Notes: generated from the sequence alone by a model not told the origin. Shown: positions 19,701 to 32,255, counted from the stretch's first letter. The stretch: DNA of 64,000 nucleotides from Aureobasidium sp. EXF-3400 (GCA_024195585.1 SWBL01000025.1:62001-126000); one strand, 5' to 3'. Numbers and translations are program-made.

Positions 19701-22700
19701 GGTCTTGTGCTGTGTGGAAACCCGGAAGAATCGTTGGGTGAGAGATTTCTGGCTCAAATTGTCGACAGATTTAATCTATCTGGTTTTGTCGACGGCGTCT
19801 TTGGTCTCTACCCAGGCTACGATGAACAGCAAAGACTCGATGTCACGGAAGAGTTCTTCCACCTGCTTATCATTCTGCTCAGCGAAAGACAGAATCTTTT
19901 GCCTGGCCAGGACAAGCCAAGCCAGCACGTCAAGCTCTTGCAGCGCGACATTGCACATGTCCTCTGCTTCAAACCCTTGTCGTTCTCAGACATCTCCAAC
20001 CGCCTGACCGACAGAGTGGCGGATTCGGAAGAGTTTGACGCAATACTTGAGAGCATGACGAATTTCCGCGCACCCGAAGGCTTGAACGACTCGGGCACCT
20101 TCGAGTTACATCCTCGTTTCATCGAGCTTATCGATCCGTACTACGCCTACTACAATCGCAACCAGCGCGAAGAGGCCGAAACCGTTTACAGAGAATACAT
20201 GGCCAAGAAGACCAGCAAGTCTGCCGCAGACATCGTCTTCGAGCCCTCGCTCCCTCCTATCAGCTCCGGACTCTTCAAGAATCTTGGTGCTTTCACGCAG
20301 ACTACCCTCTTCAGTGAGATAGTTTACTGGGGACTTGAATTCTGTTTGCGCCATGACGAGGCAGTCGACAAGGCACAGATTACCAGAATCGAAACGATGC
20401 TGCATGTCATCCTCCACCTCACACTTCTGGCCGTGTTGGAAGACGTGACGCCAAACGGACCAAGGCCAATGACGGCAGAGGACAGCTTTGTAAGATTGGC
20501 TCTAGCTGTTTCGCATAGTGAAGAGAGCGCAGACAAGACGATCGTCGAGTCCCTCTTCCGCTTGTCAAAGGTCAAAGCATTCGCATCGTGTGCTCCCAAG
20601 GTTCTCCACATCCTGAAAAGAATGTCGGAGAAGTGGCCAGAAGAATTCGCCAACGCCAAATCGAGGCTGTTGCCTGACGATAAAGAACAGGCCTCCGAGA
20701 CCAACCTTACACCATCCGAAGACAAGGAAGCTAAGAAAAAGGCTGCTCTTGAACGCCAGGCACGAGTTATGGCACAGTTCAAAGCACAGCAAACATCGTT
20801 CATGGAGAACCAAGGCTTGGATTGGGAAGCAGAAGACTACAGTGACATGGAGCAGGATGGCGAGTTGATCGAGAAGGTCGTCGAGACCAAGGTCTGCTCT
20901 TTCCCCCAGGAACCATGTATTCTGTGTCAAGAAGACACCGACGACAGCAGGATTTACGGCACGTTCGCGTTCATTGCGCCGAGCAGAATACTCAGAAAAA
21001 CACCCCTCGATGATAAAGACTTCGTTCAAGAGGTTTTGGACACTCCAGACAATCTTGACCAATCTGCGGACGCCATCAGACCATTTGGTGTCGCCAAATT
21101 TGCGACAGAGACTGTCGAGAAGGTTTATCCAGATGGCTCTAAAAGTAAACAGGAGAGACGTGGTCTTGGCAAAGGCTTCCCACATGACAGCGCATCCCAA
21201 GGCCCCGTCCTTAACAGTTGCGGTCACATCATGCACTTTGGCTGCTTTGAGCAATACCTTGTAGCAACTAGAAGAAGACATACGCAGCATATCTCACGCA
21301 ATCACCCAGAGCGACCCGATACTGTCGAGTTCATCTGTCCCCTTTGTAAGGCACTTGGAAACACATTCTTGCCAATCATTTGGAAGGACAAGCACTATCA
21401 TTCATCGTCCACTCTTGACCAGCAGTGCAAAAACTTCGGCCAATGGAACCTCGACCAAGAAGCACATAGGACTGCCAGAACAGTAGGCCTGTTGACATCG
21501 AACCTTTCTCTGCAAGAGGCCCACAAAGAGTACATGCAGAAAGCCTTGGTCCCTACACTGGCATCTTCTTTCTCGCAGGCATCTCTTCCCACGCGAGCTA
21601 CCGAAGCTCGGTCAGCGGATCCAGAATCAGATACGCAAAGCTCTGAAGAAGAGTCGAGATCGGTTCTACCGGAAATGGTTCGTAGAGCAGCCGATCAATT
21701 TGATCGCAATGCAACTGGTCTGCCTGGGCTGGAAACACTGGTGAACCTGACACCAGGGTTAGAGACGTTGACCAACCTAGCTAGCAGATTTGACACTCGC
21801 AACCGCCCTGCTACGCCATCTTCGGAGCTCAAGAGAGCATACAATCGTATTGAAGAGGGTCTAAGCCCGATCGGCGCCTTGAAGCCCAACACGATTGGAC
21901 TCGAACCTGGCACGCAATCTTCAATGATCCGCCTCGCCGAAACTCTCTGCAACGTCTTGGCCTTTACCGTTTCGAGCACTGAGATCTCATACCGAGGAGT
22001 CGCGAATTCAACAGATGGTGAGACCGGTACATTCCTCGACGCTATCTCAGAACAGAGCATGAAAACGCTACGTATTCTCTCCGAGACCGTTCGCACTGCA
22101 ACTGCTGCGGCTGCGGTCAGGGTCGACATATCTGAGTATCTACATAGGATTAGAGTACACAGCTCATGGGCAGGTCAGCTGAAGAAGATCCTTGGCGAAG
22201 ATTCTGGCGAAGATCCCGCACTTCCTTCTGCTTCGTTGTTCGGCAACGATTTGTTCACCTTCTTTGCCAATTGCGCGGTCAACGAAGTACCTATGGGTCA
22301 GAATATGCATCACATCCTTAGAATTTGTTATTCTGCAGAGCTGATCAAGGTCATTGTCACGTTCCTGTGCCGCGACTCGCTTCGAGAGATATCGGAAGAT
22401 TCTCAGTCGGACAGCTGGGACCTGTCAGGAATCAGACGCTTCCAGAATTGGTGCAAGGACAACAGCGCCGTTGATTTCAGCCCGCACATTTCAGCAGTAC
22501 GCCTGTCTCAGGATGGCTTCTGTGACTTGGAGTGGAATGTCCCAGCCTTAAGCAAGCTGATTGATGCATACGCTCTTACATTCCTCAGAAAGGCTCTATT
22601 GTTGACTCACATTCACTTTGGTATCGACTTTACCGATTCCAATGGACACCCAGAGTTATCGGAGCTGCAGCGTCTGGCCAAGACCCTTCGTCTTCCCACA

Positions 22701-23349
22701 CCCCAAGAAATAGTGGAGCAACTTGGTCACGACGAGGGGTTCCAGATGATCGCTGCGCGATGGGTGAACAGCGTGATTATTAGTACTGCTACGAAGGAGA
22801 GACTGCGAACGGATGCGCAGTTCCTCAGCCACCCAGCGATCTTCGAGCTCATTGGTTTGCCCAAGCATTATGACACTCTGACAGAAGAAGCTATCAAACG
22901 ACGCTGTCCTACTACTGGCAAGGAAGTGACCGATCCCGCCATCTGCCTGTTCTGTGGAGAAATCTTTTGTAGTCAAGCCAGTTGCTGCATGACGGATCGC
23001 AACAAGGGCGGTTGCTTCCAGCATCGCGAAAAGTAAGTCATCTCAGTCCTATGATGTTAAACATTGCTAACAAAGAAACAGATGTAGCGGCAGCATTGGC
23101 ATATTTATCAACATTCGCAAGTGCATGGTTTTGTTCTTGCACCACAGTCATGGTAGCTGGTACCATGCGCCTTATCTGGACCGCCACGGTGAAGTTGACC
23201 CTACTCTTCGTCGCCACCATCAGCTCTTCCTCAACCAGAAGAGATATGACAAGCTGCTCAGAGAGGCATGGCTCAATCACGGTATTCCTAGTGTCATTTC
23301 GAGACGACTTGAAGGTGATATGAACACTGGGGGCTGGGAGACACTATGA
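16764..23349 (+). CDS. UBR1: UBR1-type E3 ubiquitin ligase (N-recognin of the N-degron pathway)
   Basis: Two exons, 16764-23032 and 23082-23349, encode 2178 aa; the 49-nt intron lies near the 3' end. The UBR box (about residues 84-156, HPCGHIFKAG then CDCADDEAW and HCTIH) binds basic N-degrons. A ClpS-like segment (about 239-300, LWNDEKHTV) binds bulky hydrophobic N-termini. An acidic Asp/Glu run sits near 404-430. A RING-type zinc domain spans about 1385-1530 (CILCQED, SCGHIMHFGC, CPLCKA). The C-terminal autoinhibitory region has CLFCGEIFC and ends with HSHGSWYHAPYLD and GEVDPTLRR. It recruits an E2 and ubiquitinates substrates with destabilising N-termini. The length is somewhat above yeast UBR1. 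Exon 2 uses AAA|TGT joining with no frame change, and the C-terminal motifs confirm it. Confidence 0.96.
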
Positions 23350-24270
23350 GACAGACATTCATAGCATTGTGCATGTGTAGGAGTTATTGGTTGCTTTCAC
23401 ACATAGATCATAGCAATGGGACATGGAATGACAATTCTTACCTAATTTGCTCAAGACTGTCGTTCATCATAACTCAAATGAAGTGGCGTTTGCCATATAG
23501 CGCACAGCATGTTGCCGCATCATGAAACGTGCGAGCTCTATACAAACATTTGACCCCTATCAGCACAGTCACGAATTCTCTGATCGCAATCTGAACGTTT
23601 CTCCCATTTTGCCAAATATCCGAGTACACCTTAAAGTACCGACGTCACGTCTATGAGACCGACCAGAGTCATGTCACAACAGAAGACATGGTTCTCCGAG
23701 GAAGTCCTCTGTCGTTCGTTTCGCAAAAATGTCACAAGCGGGTCAGAGGCTTGTCAGAAGATGGTTGACAGATCTGCACACCTTGTCTCAGCCCTAGGCC
23801 GAATTGCCCTGAATCTCACGAGATATGCCTTCGGATCCCGGCTGTCTGCTATCCGGTCATGCTTACTCCACTTGCACAAGCTACCGCTGTGTGAGGCTGA
23901 ATAATGCTCTCGCTGGCGAGTGAGGTAGAACTGATTTGTGTGAAGCAAGTCGACAGTTTTCGTACCAGTGCTAAGGATTGTAGAGAAGTCGTCGAGGAAT
24001 TGTCATGGTAAAGCCGGTTCGGAGAAGGATGCTGCACGTTACTGCAACGGCAAGGGCCAAGCATGCGGCTCTGACATTCCACACCGGGTCCAGACCCTCC
24101 CAGACCCTCCATGTCCAACGTGATCGCCGATTTTCCAAGCATCGGGCCCTGGCGGTTCTTTCTAGACCTGCTCAGCTCAAAATCGGCGAACCATCTTTTT
24201 CCGGAGCCTTTCTCCATGTGTGCCCAGAACTGCGACAATCGCACAATTGACACGAAGTCGCTCCAATAAC
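23350..24270. other. Intergenic interval
   Basis: Between co-oriented genes. A tandem CCCAGACCCTC duplication occurs at about 24091-24115. Minus-strand frames at 23849-24442 overlap the next gene's first exon and have no signature. Nothing else is supported. Confidence 0.5.
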
Positions 24271-26050
24271 ATGATTCGACAGGGAGATTACGCTGCAGGC
24301 AGTGGGGGAAGCGGCGGCGCTGGCGCTTCTGCTGGTGCCCACCACGCATCGCAAGCCCTCCAGCCTTCAAATCGGCCGGTCGTGCCCATCGTATCGCAAC
24401 CCATAAGCAGGCCCATCGAACTTCCGCCACAATACCGTCCAAGGAAACCGCGAAAACAGGTCAATGTCGCGTGTCAGCCTTGTCGAAAACGAAGATCAAA
24501 GGTAAATTTCATCATCCAATATCACCATACCACCTTGACCATCGGTGGTGCCATGGAAATTGCGGAACTTCGGCGTCAGCCCAGACTGACTTGTCCATGT
24601 AGTGCACAGGCACGGCGCCATGCTCTCGCTGTGAAGCAGAAGGCAATGAATGTGTCTTTGACGGACGCAAAGACGCACAAGAACGGAACAGAGAGCTTCG
24701 AAATGCCGAAAAGGCCTTGTCCAAGGTGTTTCGCGTGTTGAAGAAACTCGAAGCGGGGGATTCAACATCGACAGCCGCCTTCGCTCAGATCAAACAATTG
24801 GCATCGAACACCACCGAGTTTTCTGCATTCGCTCGTGATCTCTTCAATTTGGATGACAGGACGAATAGCTTTGACTTTGCGGATTACGATGGATTGGGGG
24901 CTGTTGTACCGAAGCTGGAGAACGACGCCCAAGATTCAACGAATTGGTCGAATATCTCGCCAGCACAGACTGGCGAATATGATACCGTGAGGCAATCTAA
25001 ATGCTCCTTGTCGAGATGGTTGTCACTGACAAAATCGCAGCCGCATTCGTCGATTTCAAGCAGACATAGTCCGCCAGAATCTTACACGAATGGAACTGCC
25101 TTGACACACGTACGGAAAACTTCTACTAGCCCAAATCAACACGCTGGACCAGTGAGCACAGGCTTGATATCCGACTTCGGCAACCTACCTTTCTCGAGCG
25201 CCATCAAAGCGAATGGCTACCCTGCACACATTCAACATCAACAATTACAGAACCTCAGCACCACTGCTGAATACAGTATGCTACCACTCCATTCGAATGA
25301 GCACGAGGCAGTCCTCGGAAAAGCATATCTAAGCTTCAGAGATGCAACACTGCAGATGATAGCTGATGGAATGAACGCCCGCGATGTCCTTGGATCACCG
25401 GATTTTGTTAACCTCGATCTCTTTTTCCGTGACCGTGTACCCACGGATGGGCATTCGGTCGATACTTTTGTCTGTGAGATATTGAAAAGCCTTGCAAATC
25501 CAGATCTCTACGCAAAACTGGCCACTTTGGTCTTATTAGGGCCTTTGATGAGAGTAAGAAACAATCACACTTCTTGATCAATTCCGAGGACTAATAGGAT
25601 ATAGTGGATCTTGTTCCCTACATCAGAACACTATCGAAGGATACCAGCACTTATGCGACCATTACCTAGCCAGAGATTTATACCACACAGTCCAGCTCTA
25701 GATCTCGCACCTCAGTAAGTTTCACATCAGCCATTGCTTCTCTACCTCGAGTCACCAACTAATTCACCTCCCTCAGCCCTGCAATCCGCGGCGTACTAAT
25801 GTCCGCGTTCAACAAAGAATGGCTGACGCCAGAAAACCAAATCACCGCAGCGCCAGTCATAAACTGGCCTTACCAACTCGATAAAGCCGTCTGTCACGAT
25901 CCAGTGGCCGGGTGTTTGCGCTTCACAAAGCAATTCGAAGACCATGTTTGCGAACCCACGAATTGGACGTTCTCGAAACGCGCGTTGGAAGTTTTTCCAA
26001 CTTTGCAGGAGCATGGGGCCATCATTGCTCCTAGGCCTGGCGAAGATTGA
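24271..26050 (+). CDS. Zn2Cys6 transcription factor with DUF3425-type C-terminus
   Basis: Four exons, 24271-24501, 24603-25553, 25605-25714 and 25777-26050, encode 521 aa with introns of 101, 51 and 62 nt. The first intron lies within the zinc cluster, between the third and fourth basic positions, as in many fungal regulators. The cluster is Cys68-X2-Cys71-X6-Cys78-X5-Cys84-X2-Cys87-X6-Cys94. A helical linker (RELRNAEKALSKVFRVLKKL) follows, likely for dimerisation. The C-terminal part (LVLLGPLMRW, PTSEHYRRIPALMRP, HPAIRGVLMSAF, ITAAPVINWPY) follows the DUF3425 pattern often paired with bZIP or Zn2Cys6 domains. An N-terminal Gly/Ala/Ser tract precedes a basic PRKPRK. It is a nuclear regulator; the target is unknown and no obvious cluster adjoins. 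Confidence 0.88.
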
Positions 26051-26306
26051 TGGGAGCCAGTCGTGCTGAGAAGGACAGGGAGGAAGATATGAGGCAAAGG
26101 GATATGAAACCAAGTAACGGCCGAACATAACATTCTTGAAGAGGAGGAACAGCGAACAAGCGAATTAGCGATTGTCTTTGAGAGACAGAGGAAACAAGCA
26201 ACATCATCAGGGAGTGAATTATGAAGCATCTTTTGAGATGGGAGAGACGACCGAAAGATTTCGGGTTTTGGTAGAACTCAAACGCATATATATTAATCGT
26301 TCACAT

Positions 26307-26555
26307 CTTCCATCACTCCTGGCTACTCGATCCTTCTCCACGATCTCTCGATATCTGGGGGAAAAGGATATCCAACGCATACACTATGAAGTGGTTGGTT
26401 CAAGCGCCAGGTATGGAATTCAAAACAGAAACTCGGCTCAGAACACAACTCCAAAATAGGTATCCACTTCTTCCATCACTCCTTCCGAATGCTTACTTTA
26501 TCTACACGATCTTGATATACTCAAACAAGGAAAGAAGTCAGACGCATATCATGAA
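26307..26555 (+). repeat. Degenerate direct duplication, ~85-bp units 163 bp apart
   Basis: Copies at 26307-26390 and 26470-26555 both start CTTCCATCACTCCT, share ACGATCT-n-GATAT in the middle and ACGCATA-n-ATGAA at the end, in the same order and roughly the same spacing. Between these anchors the copies differ at many positions. No coding role is visible. Confidence 0.5.
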
Positions 26556-26754
26556 AGGAACAGTTGGGGCATCGCTGAACTCCTCTTTTCCATATTCTTC
26601 CATCATCGGAGGTATGATGAACTAACCACGACAGCTACTCTAAACACCCATGTCACGACCATGCTCAATAGCAAAGGCACATCGAAAAGCCAACGAGAAC
26701 CCACATATACTCCGGAGCCATGACCGCCAACAATGATCGGAAACTGGTTTCCAC

Positions 26755-26949
26755 CTTGCAAAAGACACTTGCAAGAAAGGAAGAGCTGCAACACACACAC
26801 TAGGCGGACCTACTCCCGTACTCCGTATACACCTACGCAGAAAACGAACAAAAACCAATCTTCAGCTTGCAAAAAAGACCTCACAAAAGGCAGCAAAGTC
26901 AAAACCCACCACACCAGGCGGACCTGTTTCCGTGGCCGTATACACCTAC
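26755..26949 (+). repeat. Degenerate direct duplication, ~83-bp units ~112 bp apart
   Basis: Units 26755-26836 and 26866-26949 both begin CTTGCAAAA with AGAC or GACAC following, and both end with the AGGCGGACCT block and CCGTATACACCTAC. The final ~35 bp is the best preserved part. Neither unit lies in a coding frame. Confidence 0.55.
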
Positions 26950-28441
26950 CCATACCATTTTCCCTTTTCTGCCTTTTCCCCCACCTGTCCATCCATTTTC
27001 TGCTTCTTTTCTTGTTCAAACGTGACATCTCCATACCTCCGTGCCGTGTCTTCCTTGTATGACAGCAAACGGGGCTGCGGACCTGCTACCGTGATAGTCA
27101 TTGCGGCAAAGCTGGAAGCTAGCCAATTACTGTACGCTAAAATGCAATGCAAGCTACTGTACAAAACGCTAGCTTTAGGTGCCGTGATGCAATGTTGATC
27201 CCTTTAACAAAAAAGCACTGGTGAGGCACATTGCAATAAAGGTGGGCAGGGCAGAGGCATGTCTGCCGGGGAACTATGTACAAAACACAGTCTCGGATAC
27301 AAAGTTTCGGAACTGGGAGGCTTTATATGAAGCGTGCATGATAGTTGGTACTTGACATGGGAAGTCATGGGGTGGGTTGGGAATGTGGATGAAGTTACCT
27401 ATATTTACCGATATAGCGTCGGTGGGAGGGGAACAGAGCAGGAGATGGGTCCGCTGGCAGCTTAAACGGTTAATGATTTGGGATTGTGGGAATTGGGATC
27501 GCCATGCTTGACGTGATTGCCCATGGATTAACGTGCTAAGGTACGAGAGTACTTTATGTGTGTTTTGTGATGCATGCTGTGGCTGAAAAAAAAACGAGAC
27601 AGGGGTGGTGTGTTGAGGAGTCTGTAGCGTATCACGAGGGATGGAGGATGGAGAGAAGCAGGATGGAGAAATACATGATTTGTGGATTGTGGACAGGGGA
27701 AGGGTGGTTTATTGGGAAGGAATATAAAGTGGTCTTGCATGTTTTGCTTGACAAGGAAAGTGCTCGGAAATAATCATGCCTTCTGAGCTTATGTTGAGAA
27801 AATGCATTCTCCTGAAGAAGCTATTGAGCGAACTCCCGGACAGCCATGGTTCGCGTGCGAGCCGACGTTAGACTCTTTCTTTTGTTTGATGGAACACCTA
27901 ACAACCTAGTTAATAGCTAGTTGGATCCTCTCTCAATTGCTCCACCCATTGACTCCACAAATCACGCGTGGCAGGCGCAAATGCCACAAGAAGCCATGGA
28001 CGCGTTGATCAGTAGGCAGTGCACACATCTTGTACAAGGAAAGGCAAGCCAACCGTCGCTGACAATGTGATATCGACCTTTGCATCAAGAAAGCAAAGTC
28101 TCGTCCGTTGGAAAGGTGGGAACATCTGATATACTTTGCCAAGCAGGACATGCGTATGCAAGCAGCAAAACAGGAAGGGGCAGGTGAAAATAACGGAGCG
28201 CGTACCCGACGGACCGGACTCCGCTCTCCTTTGCGTGTTTTCCACACTTCATGTGGTGTGATTGCCATTGTTTCGCAGTATGTCAACAACAACATTCGCG
28301 GGTAGATACGAATGGTTGCGTCAAGCGATTGATGCTGCCAAGGGTGAGAGAGCGCGGTCAGGAGATGTCGTATCTCTCTGGCTGGATGCCTCAGGGCCCA
28401 CGTTTGATCGCAGGATCATCCAGTGAGTTCAATCGAATTCA

Positions 28442-28458
28442 GCGCTGCGCCGCAGCGC
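28442..28458. other. Short perfect palindrome
   Basis: GCGCTGCG and CGCAGCGC are inverse complements around a single C. It is GC-rich against surroundings near 50 percent. It could be a binding site for a dimeric regulator or a short hairpin; there is no further context. Confidence 0.3.
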
Positions 28459-29190
28459 AGGATCGTAGAGGTCGGCGAGCACTACTCCTCAAGTACAGGC
28501 ACCAGCATCGACGGACACAACTAGGTGTTTACATAAAGAGCGAGGAGGGGAAATGCGCCGGAGGATGACTGACAGGAAACACATTTTTCTTTCGAACTCA
28601 GAATGTCTGTCCAGATCTAACTATGCAGGAATATACTGGCATGTAGCCTCTTGTGTGTGATGGACAACAATTATTCTGAGGAACGTCTTCAGCGTGCAGA
28701 GTCATATGGCGACAACCAATGGAGATATAAAGACGACTGGCAAGATGCAAGCCGATATAGAATGGACGAATATCCGGTGCGGTGGATCGTCGAGCTCGGC
28801 TCTGATCGAATGCTGCAGACGCCGCACGTACGCTCTTGTAGGCGTTCCGACGAGCCCTGTCCAACTTTTGAATGCTCGGAGCCATCCCCAGACCTAAGGA
28901 AACTAGGACGGGACCCATGCACCTCAACGACCGGGGGTGATATCATATGTACGTTGACCTCTTCTAGAGTCGTATGTCCATGCTCAAACACAGTCAAGGC
29001 AAGTGTACGATTGATGTACCTCTGGCTTGGCCAAGCAGCATATATTGAAATGTGTTGAGCAGATTATGTGCCTCGAAGGCGTCTTGGTAAGGATCCAGTC
29101 GACTCACTCGAGACGTGTGTCGGTTGGGTTTGATTCCTGCAAGAAGATCGAGAGAGAGAAAGGTAGTGAGCGACTGGAGTCGTGGTGGTG

Positions 29191-29884
29191 CTAATCGTTG
29201 ACTAGGTCCGAGATGGCGAGGCGTCTCTTTGGCGAATAAGACGGCTCGGGAAGACTCTCATTGCTACCAACACTCATGTCGTCTCGGCCGTTCATGTTGT
29301 TGACTCTGTGCGTGATGTCGCCAACAGAATCCTGATCGCCAGTGGTCGAGTCGGAAGGATGCGTGTCGTGGGCACTCCTGCCCCAACTGAGTAGGTCTCC
29401 GTCTTTGATGAAAGCAAGCGTCGACGATGCATCCCGAGTCCTACGCATGTGGTCGAGGATAGAGATGGCCTCTTGACGTGGGCGGTCCATCAACATGCCA
29501 ATCAAGTCGTGGAAATCGCGCGACTCGAGTTCGAGATTTTGGTACTTTCGCTTGATGGCAACCATGGGCGTAGCGTCTGGATCCGCTGACCAGGTACATT
29601 CCGAGTTCTTGGAGACGCATACCGTACAGACTGGACGGTGGCCATCGCACTGTACAAGTAGGTCAGTCGGTAGATCCGGGAAAGGAGATTCGTCGCTCGG
29701 TCGCCAATACGGAGACTATTGCAATCGCAGTCTCCAGACGTACCTTGGTCTTTCTTCGGCGACAAGCATTGCAAGCAACAGCTATCTGTTGTCGCTTGGC
29801 TTTGCCCCTGGTCGGTGAGTCTTCCTTGGCCGACCCCGAACTCCCTCTCAAGCTCGCGGCCTTGCCACGAGAGTGCCCGTCCAT
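29191..29884 (-). CDS. Short Zn2Cys6 zinc-cluster protein without MHR domain
   Basis: Two minus-strand exons, 29884-29744 and 29649-29191, encode 199 aa with a 94-nt intron inside the zinc cluster. The cluster is Cys38-X2-Cys41-X6-Cys48-X6-Cys55-X2-Cys58-X6-Cys65, with CRRRKTK between. The preceding basic stretch (RGKAKRQQ) may be a nuclear localisation signal. After the cluster, IKRKYQNLELESRDFHDL forms a likely dimerisation helix, followed by RPRQEAISILDHMRRT and an acidic Asp/Ser-rich tail. There is no fungal middle homology region, which is common in small zinc-cluster proteins that act as competitors or partners. The function and target are unknown. An unseen further exon is possible but not needed, since the frame ends cleanly. 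Confidence 0.85.
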
Positions 29885-30646
29885 CTCTCTGGGCTGCGCA
29901 CGAGAGACCCGACGACACGTTTGCGCCCGAGACCCGGACGACAGGAATGGTCGTGTTGGTGCTGGTAAAGGAACCGTCTAGTCGAATGATGAGACTTTGA
30001 GATCAACAACAGAAGTGTTTTGATTACGCTAAAATGCCGGAACTGCAGGCCGTCGCCGAGAGATGGGATTTGGGATTTGGTCGTAGCTGTCAACAAGCTC
30101 ACTGAAAGCTGCGATTCTGGCACCGAGAAAAGCAGGATGCGGCGATCGAGTTCTAATATAATGCTTGAGAACGAAGACCGGAGAAACTGCAGCGATGAGA
30201 TAAGAAGCACATCATCATGGCATTCTGAATTGTGGTAGGTAATCAGCATGCTATGGGAGGGCGAACTGCCAATTCCTGTCGAGAGGGAGGCCGCTCCGTT
30301 GAACCATTATTTCGCGCCACAGTCTAAAGCGTTGAGCCGCTTTACCGCTTCCAATCTGCCTGCCCAAGTGACACAAATGCTCCAAATCCATCCAATCTCG
30401 ATCTCGAACCTCGGAACAAGAGTCGGGACCTGAGCCCGCGGGACAATCGGGTCTCCCGTGACAGCTTCGCAGTGGAGAGAGCTCCGACATGAATAAGACG
30501 CTCCTTGCTCCGCCAGGTGGGACGCCTGTCGCATCCTTGTTGGCTTGACCCCTGCACTATAATCCGTAATCCGTAAAACCCATCATACCGGTCCTTGCAG
30601 CCGTGTCCGCATTGTCTAGAGAGAAGCTCTGCAGGATACATCTGAC
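29885..30646. other. Intergenic interval
   Basis: It contains the upstream region of the short zinc-cluster gene and the 3' end of the primase gene, both on the minus strand. Frames near 29848-30249 and 30342-30641 have no signature. Confidence 0.5.
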
Positions 30647-32255
30647 CTAGAAATCTACTCCTTCCCCATTCTCTTCGCGCCCTCGCTTCTCAGCAGCTCG
30701 CTCGTCCTTCATGATCGTATTTACATGGTCCCTGAACAGCTCAATGTAAGGCTTGAGGCTAGTCTTCTGCCAATCTTGAATCTTGTCATCGGTGCCCTGC
30801 CACGAGTCGATCTCAGATAGCAATTGTTGTACGGTCGGGACCTTCTCCGGCTCGAACTCTTCGAACCGACGAATGTCGATTGGAACACAGACTCTGCCTG
30901 TGCCCGGATGGATAACGAACGGGCTTTTCAGCAAATGGTTGAGCTTCTTTGAAACCTCGGCATCGAGACGTGGATACGTGTATTCTAGGCGAATGTCTTG
31001 TTTGGCATGTACCAGGGTTTCGGGTGTGAGGCTAGAAAGAGATCCGGAGACAGATGCAACGGCGTCAATATCGGCCCATTTCTGTGTACTGCTGCGATGT
31101 GGTGTGCTGTCCCATTTTCTCTGTAATGCGGCTGTGAGGTTCTTGTCTGGTATGAGCTGCAGTAAGTGTGCTGCCTTGTCTGGAGAGGCCCATGGGTCCT
31201 GCTCTAGCAGCACATCTGTCTGGAAGTAGCCATTCAAGATCTTCAAGCTGCGGCTGTACATTGGGTTAGCGTCTGGCGAAGCATCAATTGCGAGGCTTCA
31301 ACTTACTCGATATGTGGATGCAAAGGTCTCCTCAAGTTCACCTTCTTGCCAGTCTTGTCACCTCCCTTGAGGAGTTCAAGATAGCCGGCGATTGATCTGC
31401 GCTTGTTGTCGTCCATCTCTCTTGCTCGCTTGTCACTGATCCAGGCGTGAGCACCACGTCTACCAGAGTAGACCCACATGATGTGCTTGAAACCAAAGTC
31501 GTCCCTCAATGCTTTGTCCATGACCTTGATGGCCATGGTTATGAACTGCCAGCACTTCTGACAGATGCTTGCTCCAGAACAACACGTTCTGATCTCGTCG
31601 TAATCCGTCATATCGATATCGAAGACCAACTCTTTGGCCAATGGGCGGAAAGCACTTGCATTGCGGAGCGTCTTTCTATCTCGAGGGTTGGCAGAGTACA
31701 CTGGTCCGATTTCGAAACGGGTAGGCGTGAGCTGGATGCATTGCTTGCGCAGTTCTTCGGCTGAGTTGAATGATTGGTAACGGATATAAGCATCGTTGGG
31801 CAAGACAAAAGCCAGTTCGCGGTTACTGAAGTCGGTGGTCGTGGTCGGGGAATGGTTCAACCATTGGAACAGGTATTTGAAGGGGAACAATCTCTGGTAG
31901 AAAGCACGCAAGACTTCCGCGTCTTTGTTGGAGTTGGTGGCAGCTGGTCTCCTGTACCGTGTTAGTGTAAGTCTTACGGTTTACAGGTCTTGACCTACGG
32001 CTCTGGCTGCGAGGAGGCTTGAGGCTTTGTTTGAGCACTTGACGAGAACTCGTCGTCATCATCCATATCATCGTCGTCAAACATATCTTCTAGAGATGCC
32101 TTCTCGACATCGTTGACTGCGGGTGCTGGTGATGATTGAGTCGTCTCATTTTGCGATTCTGCTTGTTCGTCGAGAGCACCAGACACAGCCTCTTCCATGA
32201 CCGTATCGTCGACAGGCGGCGACGATGGTGGGTTTGGCGATTCAGCGTGAGGCAT
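30647..32255 (-). CDS. PRI1: DNA primase small (catalytic) subunit
   Basis: Three minus-strand exons, 32255-31999, 31951-31307 and 31253-30647, encode 502 aa with introns of 47 and 53 nt. An acidic disordered N-tail of ~95 residues carries a DDDDMDDDDE run. The catalytic core starts at VLRAFYQRLFPFKYLFQWL. Metal-binding aspartates are Asp197 and Asp199 in LVFDIDMTDY. Zinc ligands are suggested by CC and CQKC at about 209-219, and the nucleotide-binding motif is SGRRGAHAW (about 248-256). Later blocks RVCVPIDIRRFEEF and LKPYIELFRDHV are also family features. It synthesises RNA primers in the polymerase alpha-primase complex in the nucleus. It diverges from the DUF1917 gene, and an MCB-like ACGCGT lies 95 bp upstream, in line with G1/S control. 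Confidence 0.96.

Larger units (their letters stand above)
26051..29190. other. 3.1-kb gene-free interval with decayed duplications
   Basis: This is the longest gap in the window. Two decayed direct duplications occur near its left end (26307-26555 and 26755-26949) and a short perfect palindrome at 28442. Open frames up to 135 codons are present but show no signature, no plausible splicing partner and no conserved composition. It looks like degraded repeat-derived sequence plus the 3' regions of the flanking regulators. Confidence 0.5.

Noticed and set aside
20565..21290. 241-aa minus-strand frame inside UBR1
   Set aside because: It overlaps the UBR1 RING region in antisense and has no signature.
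21892..21907. Perfect B-box on the minus strand (GGTTCGAGTCC)
   Set aside because: It lies in UBR1 coding sequence with no A-box or tRNA fold around it.
28651..29058. 135-aa plus-strand frame in the gene-poor interval
   Set aside because: Overlapping frames of similar length exist on both strands and none has a family signature or splice partner.
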